A stretch of 64,000 nt of DNA, from contig CAWIMY010000010.1 in assembly GCA_963837355.1 (NCBI GenBank), positions 186,001-250,000 of the forward strand, written 5' to 3'. The position numbers and the translations under genes are program-made. Shown piece after piece: positions 27,626 through 36,897 of this stretch. The DNA is from Aureispira sp963837355 (GTDB lineage: Bacteria > Bacteroidota > Bacteroidia > Chitinophagales > Saprospiraceae). Each line of letters opens with the position of its first letter. Positions within the stretch are counted from its first letter, which is position 1. A model generated the notes under the pieces. It was not told the DNA's origin and ran no database searches. It worked only from the letters and a program-made list of their open reading frames with translations.

Positions 27626-28930
27626 ATGAAAACTAGCATTTTTACTTTTTTACTAGTGTGGCTGTCTCTGGGACTACAAGCACAAATTGTCAATATCCCC
27701 GATGCCAATTTCAAAGCGGCGCTGCTGGCTAATGCCTTTATTAATACCAATAGCGATAGTGAAATTCAATTATCCGAAGCCCAAAATGCGCAGAGCTTTA
27801 TCTTCGCCAATAGAGGCATTAGCGACCTAACAGGAATAGAAGAATTCATTAACTTAAAAGTAATCGGATTTCCTAACAATAATGTTACTACAGCAGATTT
27901 GACTGGGCTAGACAAACTACAAATAATTTCTGTCGATAATAATCAGTTGACAAGTTTAATCTTACCGACTAATGTGAGCTCTTTAAATATACTTTATGCT
28001 AGAAACAACCAACTAACGAGTCTTATCATTCCTCCTGCGTTGGATACAATAGAAGAGCTGCTTTTATCGTACAACCAACTCACTACGCTAGATTTGTCGG
28101 GTGTCAACCGCATGCTAAATGTGTATGTAGATCACAATCAATTAACCAGTTTTGGGCTGCCTCCTACTGCCGATTATGTCCATTGTGAACATAACCAACT
28201 CACTACCGTGGGAACGCTGCAAGCTGCTATTCGATTTAATTGTGGTAATAATCAACTTGATAGTTTAACGGTTACGGGAAATGTGGCTCGAGTAGAATGT
28301 GATAGTAACCAATTACAATACCTTAATGTGGGTAATTCAATCGACACGATTTTTTGTCAAAACAATCAGTTGGACAGCTTAATCTTTTTACAGAGTTCTT
28401 CTGTACACTATATAAATTGTAGTGACAATTTAATAAGAAATATTATTGTATTTTACTCCGAATTAAGATACTTAGATGCTTCCAACAATCGACTAGACCG
28501 ATTAACAGTCAACAATAATGACCTTATGGTAGACAACAATTTTCCCTTAGATGCTAGTGGAAATCCTGCTTTGGAATGTATCGCCACTAATAGGAGCATC
28601 GCTAATGCTACTAATAACTGGACCTTGGATGCGCAAACCACCATTGCTAATGATTGTGCTAGCATTTGGTTTTCCACCACTACGCTTCCCGACCTTCCCA
28701 ATACCGCGCTCTTTCCCAACCCTAGCACTGGTGCCGTTCAAGTAGATTTGGGGCAAGTCTGTGCTACCATAGAATTAACCCTTTACAACAGCTTAGGACA
28801 AGAAGTCTACCGTACCTACGAACAACAGCAAGAGCAACTCACCCTCTCTTTGCCTGCTGTCAAGGGCCTCTATCATATTCGGGTAACCACCGAATTAGGA
28901 CAGGCTACTTTTAGCGCCATCAAAGAGTAA
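27626..28930 (+). CDS. Secreted leucine-rich-repeat protein with T9SS type-A sorting domain
   Basis: A 434-residue protein with a signal peptide (KTSIFTFLLVWLSLGLQAQ). After a short N-terminal region (IPDANFKAALLAN, as in other LRR surface proteins of Bacteroidota) come about twelve short leucine-rich repeats of the form NNQLTSL.L, from about 90 to 310. The last 75 residues are a T9SS type-A domain: ALFPNPSTGAVQVDLG, LYNSLGQEVYR, LPAVKGLYHIRVTTELG. LRR solenoids bind other proteins; this one should be displayed or released at the surface. It lies directly upstream of the giant surface protein, and a hairpin separates them. Confidence 0.9.
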   Translation: MKTSIFTFLLVWLSLGLQAQIVNIPDANFKAALLANAFINTNSDSEIQLSEAQNAQSFIFANRGISDLTGIEEFINLKVIGFPNNNVTTADLTGLDKLQIISVDNNQLTSLILPTNVSSLNILYARNNQLTSLIIPPALDTIEELLLSYNQLTTLDLSGVNRMLNVYVDHNQLTSFGLPPTADYVHCEHNQLTTVGTLQAAIRFNCGNNQLDSLTVTGNVARVECDSNQLQYLNVGNSIDTIFCQNNQLDSLIFLQSSSVHYINCSDNLIRNIIVFYSELRYLDASNNRLDRLTVNNNDLMVDNNFPLDASGNPALECIATNRSIANATNNWTLDAQTTIANDCASIWFSTTTLPDLPNTALFPNPSTGAVQVDLGQVCATIELTLYNSLGQEVYRTYEQQQEQLTLSLPAVKGLYHIRVTTELGQATFSAIKE

Positions 28931-28944
28931 AGTAAGACACTACT

Positions 28945-28974
28945 GGGGCAATGAGTTAGTAAACTTATTGCCCC
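28945..28974 (+). terminator. Hairpin after the LRR gene
   Basis: GGGGCAAT and ATTGCCCC arms with a small inner stem; weak T tract. Likely terminator or attenuator before the giant gene. Confidence 0.55.
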
Positions 28975-29039
28975 TAATTTAAATTTCCCATTGCCTATAC
29001 AGCAAGTACTTTCCATTTTTCATCCATCAAACACTACTC

Positions 29040-32000
29040 ATGTTCTTTCATCCTACTTCTACCAAACGTTTTTTTTGCTGGCTATTGCTGCTTTATTTTT
29101 TATCCAATCAACAACTTACGGCGCAAGTCTACTTTCGATTAATCGGTGGAGACACGGTTGCTGTGTTTAACAATGGAGTGGCTCCCAACCTCTACCAAGC
29201 CTGTAGAGGCACTAATATAACTATACAATATCGGGGGCTTTCTAACCACCCTAATAGGGTGATGCTGACCGACAAAAATGGACAGCTATTTAATGTAGGC
29301 GCTAACTTTACTAGTCCCAGTGGCGGCGGGAGCAATCACAGAGGAGACATTAGTTTTACCATTCCTGCCAATGCTGCTAGCGGGCTGGTTGAACTGCGAA
29401 GAGGGAATAATAACATCCTGCTTTATCTGCCCAACTTAGTGATTTACAATCCTGAAGTAGATTTTCTGCCGGAGGTCTCTACTATTTGTGCCACCAATGA
29501 TACCTTACAGCTATTAGGTATTCCTAGCGGAGGAAGTTTTATTAGTCCTACGCCAGGACTAATAACAGGTTCCATCTTTGATGCGACCCAAGCAAGATGG
29601 TCATCGACCCAGCACGATACCGTTCGTACGGTGAGCGTGGAATACCGTTATCTTCCCACCTATTCGGATGGTACCCCTTGTGCTAGTTCTATAGATGTCA
29701 TCAAAAACCTAGATGTTTATGACAACCGTCTTACTAGCTTAGATTTTGCGCCACTGGTTAAATCTCTTAACCCTGCCTTAAATACGCGCTTATTAACTTT
29801 AGACACCACCATTAACCGAGTGGTTACGGCGATAGAACCTAACCTATTAGCGGACGCAACTCCTATCCATCCTTATAATTTTTCTGGCACTTTTGTGAAT
29901 GGAAGTGGGGAGTTTTTAGGAAATGTTGCAGGAGCTAGTAATCCTGTTACTTTAGAATTTAACAACAATGGCTGTATTGGACGAATTACAACAGACTTAC
30001 AAGTTTATGAGCCTATCATAATTGCCAACTTACCTGATACCCTTTGTAAAGATGCGAGTGCAGTTACTTTTTTTGGAGATTCTACCTTGGTTTATAGTTT
30101 TGTCTCTGTTCCTAATGGAGGTCTTACTATTTATACGGAAACCAACAAAATTATAGGAGTTGAAACAATCAACCCCGCTCACCAAACATCTATAAATTTT
30201 GTTAATACTACAGGAGGAAATGAAGAGTTTACTATTGATGCAACACTACTGCCTACTGGTACGCAGCAGGTAATATTATCTATGTTGTATAGAAATAATA
30301 CCAGTATAGAAGATGCTTTGGGAAATATTATCCTCAGCCGTGCAGATACCTTCCAAGCGCTAGACACGGTAATTATTATTCCACGTCCAGTCCTCTCTAT
30401 CCCTGGACTAGCGCCTGCTTATTGCATTGATGGCTCCTCCGATACGGTGCGTCCCAATCCTGCATTTATAGCGCCTAGCATTACTTCCTTTACCTTAGTA
30501 GGAGCCGATTCTTCGGGAGTTTATAATTTACCAAGCAGTCTATTTTTGGATACCATTCTTCAGCCCAATGTAATTTATAATGCTTTAGTACCGAATAGCA
30601 ACCGTGATTTACCCCTGCGCTTAACGTATACCGTCAATCAGTATGGTTGTACCGATAATATTAGCGCTAACTTCACCATTCGCGCACCGCTAGAACCTTC
30701 CTTCTTAGCAAAAGCTGCTTACTGTAGAAACGAAGCCCCTAGTTTGTTACAACGCAACGTGGTAGTAGGAGGCGTACGAGAATTTTTCTTGCCCGCTCCT
30801 GGTTTGGATACAGCTACAGGCTCTTTTGACCCTGTACTAGCAGGGGCGGGTGATATTCCTGTAACTTATGTGCTGGTAGATGTTTTTGGTTGTCGTTATG
30901 AGTTCACCGACACCTTATTCGTCCGCCAGCCCCCGCGTATCGAAATGACCTTGGATGGTTCTAGAACCAATACGAGCTTCTGTGCCAATCCTGTATCAGT
31001 TCCGTTGCGTTCTCGCTTATTGATTGGAAATCTCTTAGATTCGATAGCGTTTTTTGGAGCAGGGGTTATTGATAGTACCTTCAATCCTAACAGTGTCTTT
31101 TCTGGGGGCGGCGGAACCTCTATTATTTGGTCTAGGGCAACCGATATTTTTGGTTGTCAAGGATTTGATACCTTAACCGTAAGGATTGTACAAGCACCGT
31201 CTATTGATATTGATACTTTCTTTAACAATACCCCTAGCAACTATGGGCCAGGAAACAATTTACGGGCAGAACATACGTATTGCAAAAGCGATGATCCACT
31301 AAGAATTGATGGCCGCCCTAGTTACCGAGATGGTACCGTTGTTCGAGGTATTATTACAGGCTTAGGCGTTAAGCTAATCAATACCAATTATTTTTATGAT
31401 CCTACACAGGTCGCAGCGGGTATTGAGGTCGATACCGTACGCTATACTTATACGGATTCTATCGGCTGTATCAATACCGACTTGGCGATTGTGAAACTTG
31501 ATTCCATTCCTTTGGTTTCTTTGAATGGTTTTACGGGGACGGCTTTTTGCCCAAATTACAATAACGTACAATTACAAGGTATTCCAAACTTAGCAACGGC
31601 GCAGGGAATTGCGTTGTATTCAGGTCCTGGAGTCAACCCCAACTCAGGCTTATTTACGCCTGCTACAGCGGGTACTGGCCGAAAATCCATTGTCTATCAA
31701 TTTATTGATTCCAAGGGGTGTGAAGATTCGGATACGGTAGATATTGTGGTTAATCCCTTGCCCATTCCTATGTTCACAGGCTACCAGTACCAATATTGTA
31801 CGGCGGACTCTGCTGATCGTCTATGGAGTTTAAACGATACCATAACTGGTTCCTATTATTTCTACGGAAACATCATTACCGATAGCATCGGCATTCTCAA
31901 TGCTAATGATTCTACTACAGGCCCACAAAATGTTTACTATGCGTATGTGGATTCTAATAACTGTACCAACGTAGACAGCGTTAACATCTTCATTCACCCA

Positions 32001-35000
32001 ACGCCCGACATTCAAATTTATGGTTTAGACTCGGCCTACTGTTACAACGCACCAAGTGATATTATTACTGTCGTTCCTGCGGGAAGTGGGGGAAGTTTAA
32101 TCAGTAGCGATACCGCTTTTTCTACTGGGGTCAATACCATTATTCTGACTCCAAACTTGGGAAGACCAGGGATAAAATCCTTTGTTTATGGATACACCGA
32201 TAACAACGGTTGCGAAAATAATATTCAAGTACGAACGTATGTACATCGACCAGTACAACCTTCAGTTATTGGTCTTAGTTTGTTTCAATGTGCGACCAAT
32301 GATACCATTCCCATTAGGGGTATTCCCAATTGGGGCACCTTTAGAGGTCCAGGGATTATTGCCGATACCACACAGATTATTGACAGTATTTGGAGTTTTA
32401 TTCCTTCTGCGACCAACATTGGAACACGGACGATTATCTACAGTGTGGACGATACGTTGAATGGATATATTTTAGGAAATGGCCAACCCGCCAACCTAGT
32501 TTGTGCGGCGGATAGTATTATGACGATCAATGTGCGGCAGTTACCGAATCCCAAGTTTTCGACTCCTACTAATAATACGCGTTTCTGTAGTAATGACAAT
32601 ATTATAGAGCTGAAGCCCGATTCGCTGAATCCTGTTTGGCATGCGTTTAGGGATACGTCTGGGGGAGTCAGTTTCACAACGGACTCGATATATGTTCCTG
32701 TGCCAGGTGGATTATTTGATTTGGTGGAGGATACTACCTTTTATTTTGACCCTCATGTAGTTGGCCCAGGAATTCATTCCATTACTTATATCGCGACCGA
32801 TACGACTTCTTACTGTCAAGATAGCATACAGCTGACCTATATTATTGATCAATACATCCCTGTAGATTTCAGTTTAGATTCGGTCTACTGTGCCTCTAAT
32901 CCATCTGTTTTATTGGTCGGGACTCCTGCAGGGGGCTTGTTTACTAGAAATAATTTGATTCTCAATCCAAATAGACAGAGTCCTTTCTTTACTTTTGATA
33001 TCAATTTAACCGCCACTATCAACGACACGTTGACTTACGCGATTGAATATGGTGCTTGCGAAGATACCTTAACAAAGGTGATAGAGATTAACCCCATTCC
33101 ACAAATTAGTTTTACAACCATCAATTTTCCACACAATACCTATTGCTTAGGCGGGGCAGATGTCGTTTTGAATACAACGACGACAGGCGGCTCCTTTGAT
33201 GGTTCGCCAGGGGTATTAGCTGGTCGACAAACGTTTGTGCCCGATTTAGCAGGTGTGGGCTCTCACAGAGTTACCTTAGCGTATATGGATTCTTCTACGA
33301 GTTGTTCTAATACGTTCTCTGATACGTTACATGTGTACGGAATGCCAAATTTAGATTTCACCGTAGACGGAGGTTGTCAGTTTGATACGGTTTATTTCAA
33401 ACCCAACAACGCTATCTTAGGTTTACGCAATACGTTTCAAAATCGTATTATTGATTCCATTACCAGTGTACAATGGATTTTTAGCCCTACCTACACGACC
33501 GCAGGAAGCAGCCAAAGTAACTTGGTCGATTCTAATTTAATTGATACCATTGGCTATAGCTATAACGCAGCGGGTGTTTACTTGACTCAGCTTATTATAG
33601 CCAATAGAGTTTACTGTATAGATACACAGATAGTACGTCTAGTTATTTCTCCCAAAGTCAATACCTTTCCCTACGAACAGGATTTTGAGACAACGGCAGG
33701 TGATTGGTATGCAGAGAGTAGAGACAGCAGCCACCGCCTGTTGTGGGAATGGGGAACCGACAACACGCCTGCAGGCATTCCCGCTGATGCCAATAATCAC
33801 ATTTGGGCCACACAAACCAATGGGCAGTACAATGGCGATGAAGATGCATGGGTATACAGTCCTTGTTTTGACTTGACAACCCTTGATCGTCCGATGGTTA
33901 GTTTTGATTACTGGAGCGATACCCGCGCTTCTGTAGATGGGACGGTTATTGAATACCAACGACCTGATGGAACATGGGCACCTGTTGGCTTTATGGAGCG
34001 TGGAGTCAATTGGTTCAACTCTCCTTTTATTTCAGGGCAACCTGGTGACCAATACGCGGCCAACTTACTCGGCACGGGGTGGACAGCGCCTTTGGGCTGG
34101 TCAGGAGAAAACCAAAGCTGGCAAAATGGTCGTTATAAGTTGGATGACTTTAGAGGTAATGATAATACACTTCGGATGCGGATTGCTTTCGCTTCGCCTG
34201 CTATTCAACCCAATGATTTTTACGATGGTTTTGCCTTTGATAACGTAGTGGTACGCAACCGTACCCGTAATGTATTGCTAGAAACCATGTCAAACGGTGG
34301 ATTTACTAATATGGAGGTCATCAACAATGGACTTTACCAGTTGATTTTTCATACGCCTATCAATAAAGATGTGGTGTTGCTACAATACCAAATGGAAAAC
34401 CCTAATACGAACGATTTCTTTTATCTCCACAATCCAGTCTTAGGTAGAAACCGAGCATACGAGTACGGCGGCTCTCCAGCAGGGCGAGCATTTATTGATG
34501 GCGACGATTCTACGACAACGTACGTGACCGAAGATTTGACCGACGCTGATTTTGAGCAGGATATGCTCGCGTCTCCCAAGTTTGAAGTGGAGATTGACAC
34601 CTTTATACACGTCAACAATACGTTTACCATTAAGGCTACCGTAACTGCAATAGAGAATATGCCAATGGGCGATTATAGAATTTACACAGTGATTTCAGAG
34701 GATTCGTTGTCTTATCCAAGTGGATTTAGCTATAGAAGCCAAATGCATGCGATTGCTAGAGAAAACGATCAATACCATCTCAATCCTTCGGTGAATACCA
34801 CCCAAATCTTTAACCAGAGCTGGACACCCAATACGCCAAGTGCCGTTCAACAAGTCAACTTTACTTGGAACCACAGTGGATTAAATTTTATCAGTTATAG
34901 TCCACAGCGTTTCCAAGCAGTCGTCTTTATTCAGAATACCGACACCAAGGAGGTCTTCCAAGTAGCCACGTCTAGAGACGTGGCAGGTTATTGGGTTGGC

Positions 35001-35288
35001 GTAGAGCCGATTCAGGCAGCCGCCGCATTGAACGAAATTCAAACGATGAATTTGTTCCCAAATCCTGCCCACGATTATTTCAATGTGAAATTCGATCAAG
35101 CATTGGAGAACGATTACCAGTGGAAATTGGTGGATATGCGCGGGGTAGAAATCCGTCAAGGGGAAGTCCGTCGAGGAGCAGAGCAGCTTACTGTTGATGG
35201 GTTAGATTGTCCTTCAGGAGCTTACATTATGCTCTTGTACAACGACCAAGTTTTTGTGCAACGCAAAGTAGTCTTAGGCCGCCCCTAG
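29040..35288 (+). CDS. Giant T9SS-secreted Ig-repeat surface protein, 2,082 residues
   Basis: Signal peptide (about 1-28) ending LTAQ, then a beta-rich N-terminal domain, and about ten PKD/Ig-like repeats of 75-100 residues between about 150 and 1530. Each repeat has the pattern YC...L.G.P..G.F.G.G...F.P..AG.G...I.Y.Y.D..GC...D, the style of SprB-type adhesins. Residues about 1,540-1,750 form a MAM/jellyroll-like domain (FPYEQDFETTAGDWYAESRD, WVYSPCFDLTTLDRPMVSFD, YDGFAFDNVVVRNRTRN). The C-terminal 75 residues are a type-A sorting domain (MNLFPNPAHDYFNVKF, VDMRGVEIRQGEV, CPSGAYIMLLYNDQ). It is probably an adhesin or gliding-surface filament. A decayed paralogue lies inverted at 39996-48792. 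A strong terminator follows. Confidence 0.92.
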   Translation: MFFHPTSTKRFFCWLLLLYFLSNQQLTAQVYFRLIGGDTVAVFNNGVAPNLYQACRGTNITIQYRGLSNHPNRVMLTDKNGQLFNVGANFTSPSGGGSNHRGDISFTIPANAASGLVELRRGNNNILLYLPNLVIYNPEVDFLPEVSTICATNDTLQLLGIPSGGSFISPTPGLITGSIFDATQARWSSTQHDTVRTVSVEYRYLPTYSDGTPCASSIDVIKNLDVYDNRLTSLDFAPLVKSLNPALNTRLLTLDTTINRVVTAIEPNLLADATPIHPYNFSGTFVNGSGEFLGNVAGASNPVTLEFNNNGCIGRITTDLQVYEPIIIANLPDTLCKDASAVTFFGDSTLVYSFVSVPNGGLTIYTETNKIIGVETINPAHQTSINFVNTTGGNEEFTIDATLLPTGTQQVILSMLYRNNTSIEDALGNIILSRADTFQALDTVIIIPRPVLSIPGLAPAYCIDGSSDTVRPNPAFIAPSITSFTLVGADSSGVYNLPSSLFLDTILQPNVIYNALVPNSNRDLPLRLTYTVNQYGCTDNISANFTIRAPLEPSFLAKAAYCRNEAPSLLQRNVVVGGVREFFLPAPGLDTATGSFDPVLAGAGDIPVTYVLVDVFGCRYEFTDTLFVRQPPRIEMTLDGSRTNTSFCANPVSVPLRSRLLIGNLLDSIAFFGAGVIDSTFNPNSVFSGGGGTSIIWSRATDIFGCQGFDTLTVRIVQAPSIDIDTFFNNTPSNYGPGNNLRAEHTYCKSDDPLRIDGRPSYRDGTVVRGIITGLGVKLINTNYFYDPTQVAAGIEVDTVRYTYTDSIGCINTDLAIVKLDSIPLVSLNGFTGTAFCPNYNNVQLQGIPNLATAQGIALYSGPGVNPNSGLFTPATAGTGRKSIVYQFIDSKGCEDSDTVDIVVNPLPIPMFTGYQYQYCTADSADRLWSLNDTITGSYYFYGNIITDSIGILNANDSTTGPQNVYYAYVDSNNCTNVDSVNIFIHPTPDIQIYGLDSAYCYNAPSDIITVVPAGSGGSLISSDTAFSTGVNTIILTPNLGRPGIKSFVYGYTDNNGCENNIQVRTYVHRPVQPSVIGLSLFQCATNDTIPIRGIPNWGTFRGPGIIADTTQIIDSIWSFIPSATNIGTRTIIYSVDDTLNGYILGNGQPANLVCAADSIMTINVRQLPNPKFSTPTNNTRFCSNDNIIELKPDSLNPVWHAFRDTSGGVSFTTDSIYVPVPGGLFDLVEDTTFYFDPHVVGPGIHSITYIATDTTSYCQDSIQLTYIIDQYIPVDFSLDSVYCASNPSVLLVGTPAGGLFTRNNLILNPNRQSPFFTFDINLTATINDTLTYAIEYGACEDTLTKVIEINPIPQISFTTINFPHNTYCLGGADVVLNTTTTGGSFDGSPGVLAGRQTFVPDLAGVGSHRVTLAYMDSSTSCSNTFSDTLHVYGMPNLDFTVDGGCQFDTVYFKPNNAILGLRNTFQNRIIDSITSVQWIFSPTYTTAGSSQSNLVDSNLIDTIGYSYNAAGVYLTQLIIANRVYCIDTQIVRLVISPKVNTFPYEQDFETTAGDWYAESRDSSHRLLWEWGTDNTPAGIPADANNHIWATQTNGQYNGDEDAWVYSPCFDLTTLDRPMVSFDYWSDTRASVDGTVIEYQRPDGTWAPVGFMERGVNWFNSPFISGQPGDQYAANLLGTGWTAPLGWSGENQSWQNGRYKLDDFRGNDNTLRMRIAFASPAIQPNDFYDGFAFDNVVVRNRTRNVLLETMSNGGFTNMEVINNGLYQLIFHTPINKDVVLLQYQMENPNTNDFFYLHNPVLGRNRAYEYGGSPAGRAFIDGDDSTTTYVTEDLTDADFEQDMLASPKFEVEIDTFIHVNNTFTIKATVTAIENMPMGDYRIYTVISEDSLSYPSGFSYRSQMHAIARENDQYHLNPSVNTTQIFNQSWTPNTPSAVQQVNFTWNHSGLNFISYSPQRFQAVVFIQNTDTKEVFQVATSRDVAGYWVGVEPIQAAAALNEIQTMNLFPNPAHDYFNVKFDQALENDYQWKLVDMRGVEIRQGEVRRGAEQLTVDGLDCPSGAYIMLLYNDQVFVQRKVVLGRP

Positions 35289-35308
35289 TACTCGATAACA
35301 TCTTTTTT

Positions 35309-35346
35309 ACAGGTAGAAGTTGCGCAAGTGGCTTCTACCTGTTTTT
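35309..35346 (+). terminator. Terminator of the giant gene
   Basis: Stem ACAGGTAGAAG with its complement, 12-base loop, then TTTTTG, about 20 bases after the stop. Confidence 0.85.
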
Positions 35347-35359
35347 GTTTACCCTTTAA

Positions 35360-35641
35360 TAGAGGTTATTACGAATAGCTTTGCAGCGAAAAAAGTATCT
35401 TTTTCCCTCACTTAAGCTAGTAACTCTGTACACTGTACAAACTAACTAGATCGCTTCGCGAGTGTTAAAAATTGATCCCATCCCGATAAAATCGGGATGA
35501 GCTGAAGCTGATTATTCGATACACAGTATCAAATAGATCAGATCGCTTCGCGAGTCTTGATTACTTTGTGAACTCGCAAGCTCGGTTGTGAAAAAAAGCT
35601 CTCTCTTTATCTCTATACAACCCCATTCGTAATAACCTCTA
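35360..35641. repeat. MITE-like element with 17-bp terminal inverted repeats
   Basis: The ends carry perfect inverted repeats TAGAGGTTATTACGAAT (35360-35376) and its complement (35625-35641), 282 bases apart. Inside is a structured core at 35427-35555: a unit ending in AGATCGCTTCGCGAGT occurs twice (35448-35463 and 35540-35555), separated by a hairpin ATCCCGAT-AAA-ATCGGGAT (35480-35498) and GAAGCTGATTAT. A second copy of the core is at 58722-58834 and a right-end-like fragment is at 61571-61613. No coding capacity. It fits a non-autonomous mobile element or a dispersed structured repeat. Confidence 0.75.
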
Positions 35642-35757
35642 ATAGACTTGTTTTTTAATTAATTTGATAATTTATCAATTTTTTTTTGACGTTATAGAAT
35701 AGTGATAGTATATTGCGTGGAAATTTGTATCCTTATAAATAACAAAACCACGGTACC

Positions 35758-36168
35758 ATGAAGGACAAAATAGTAGCCGCTTTATTGGCTTTTTTTCTAG
35801 GCGGAATAGGCATCCATCGTTTTTACTTAGGGCAAACAGGATTGGGGATTATCTACCTGCTCTTCTTTTGGACAGGCATTCCTTTTTTAATTTCTATCAT
35901 AGATGGCATTGTATTTTTAGTCGCCGACAAAGAAAATTTTGACTATAAGTACAATAGAAAGCGCTTACATCAAGCTTCCACGAGCAGCGTTAACATTTAT
36001 AACAACTATGAACCTAATCGCCCTTACGAGCAATACGACCGTTTCAATAACAACACAGCAAAAGGAAAACACAGCACGGCAGAAGAAATTGAAAAGCTTC
36101 ACGACCTCATGGTTAAAGGGATTATTTCTGAAAAGGAATTTATTGATCGAAAAAATCGACTGTTGTAA
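35758..36168 (+). CDS. TM2-domain protein with C-terminal SHOCT-like segment
   Basis: A 136-residue membrane protein. The TM2 domain at about 1-60 has two helices around the motif GGIGIHRFYLGQTGLGI and ends at DGIVFLVADKENFDYKYN. After a polar linker, the C-terminus TAEEIEKLHDLMVKGIISEKEFIDRKNRLL is a SHOCT-like short helical hairpin, a small oligomerisation or localisation motif. It is followed about 105 bases on by a close paralogue. TM2 proteins are of unknown function. Confidence 0.85.
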   Translation: MKDKIVAALLAFFLGGIGIHRFYLGQTGLGIIYLLFFWTGIPFLISIIDGIVFLVADKENFDYKYNRKRLHQASTSSVNIYNNYEPNRPYEQYDRFNNNTAKGKHSTAEEIEKLHDLMVKGIISEKEFIDRKNRLL

Positions 36169-36273
36169 CGAAAAGAAAGGGAGATTAATGATAAATTGGA
36201 ACCTTATTAGAGGTGGGTATCGTTGTACAAGACATCCACTTTTTATTCCTTTTATTTGAAATACTTCACGCTC

Positions 36274-36735
36274 ATGCACAACGATCTTATTGATAACAGT
36301 TATGATCCTTATTATCGCCCCAAAGAAAAACTAGTAGCCGCTTTGTTTGCTTTTTTCTTAGGCACTTTTGGCGCCCATCATTTTTATTTGGGTAATAAGG
36401 GGTTGGGTATTTTATACTTAGTGTTTTTCTGGACGATGATCCCCAGTATTATTGCTTTTATAGAAGGCATTCTATTATTGGTAAAAGAGCCCGAAGACTT
36501 TGATTACAAATACAACAAGGAACGGTACTTGAGTAGAATGCAACAGCAACGTAGCCCGCGCAATCCTCGTCGCAACCAAGACCCTTATGCTCAAGAAGAG
36601 CGTAGGTATGAAATCCCCGAAGACCAAACGGGCAAAATTAGTATCGCCGATGAGATTGAAAAACTCCACGAATTGATGGTCAAAGGGATTATCTCCGAGC
36701 GGGAATTTGCCGAGCGCAAAGACCGTTTGTTCTAA
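36274..36735 (+). CDS. TM2-domain/SHOCT protein, tandem paralogue
   Basis: A 153-residue paralogue of the gene before it: GTFGAHHFYLGNKGLGI in the TM2 domain, a longer polar linker rich in R, N and Q, and ADEIEKLHELMVKGIISEREFAERKDRLF as SHOCT end. I chose ATG 36274; an in-frame ATG 51 bases upstream has no family match. The two genes are a recent tandem duplication with diverged linkers. Confidence 0.85.
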   Translation: MHNDLIDNSYDPYYRPKEKLVAALFAFFLGTFGAHHFYLGNKGLGILYLVFFWTMIPSIIAFIEGILLLVKEPEDFDYKYNKERYLSRMQQQRSPRNPRRNQDPYAQEERRYEIPEDQTGKISIADEIEKLHELMVKGIISEREFAERKDRLF

Positions 36736-36820
36736 GTCCAAAAGGCGATTGCTTTCGCAGAAATACTTTTCTAGTTCTTTCAAGAACCTAATAAAGAACC
36801 CTATATTGTAGCGGTATATC

Positions 36821-36859
36821 AAAGGTAGGTGCCCTCCCGTAGTGGAGGCTACCTTTTTT
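36821..36859 (+). terminator. Terminator between TM2 and AAA genes
   Basis: AAAGGTAG/CTACCTTT outer arms and CCTCC/GGAGG inner arms followed by a T run. It separates the TM2 pair from the AAA ATPase. Confidence 0.75.
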
Positions 36860-36897
36860 ACCGTACAAACAGATTATTTTTACTTCTATCAATAATA

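Noticed and set aside
33639..33959. Antisense frames inside the giant surface-protein gene
   Set aside because: They mirror the codon bias of the real gene on the other strand and have no protein family features.
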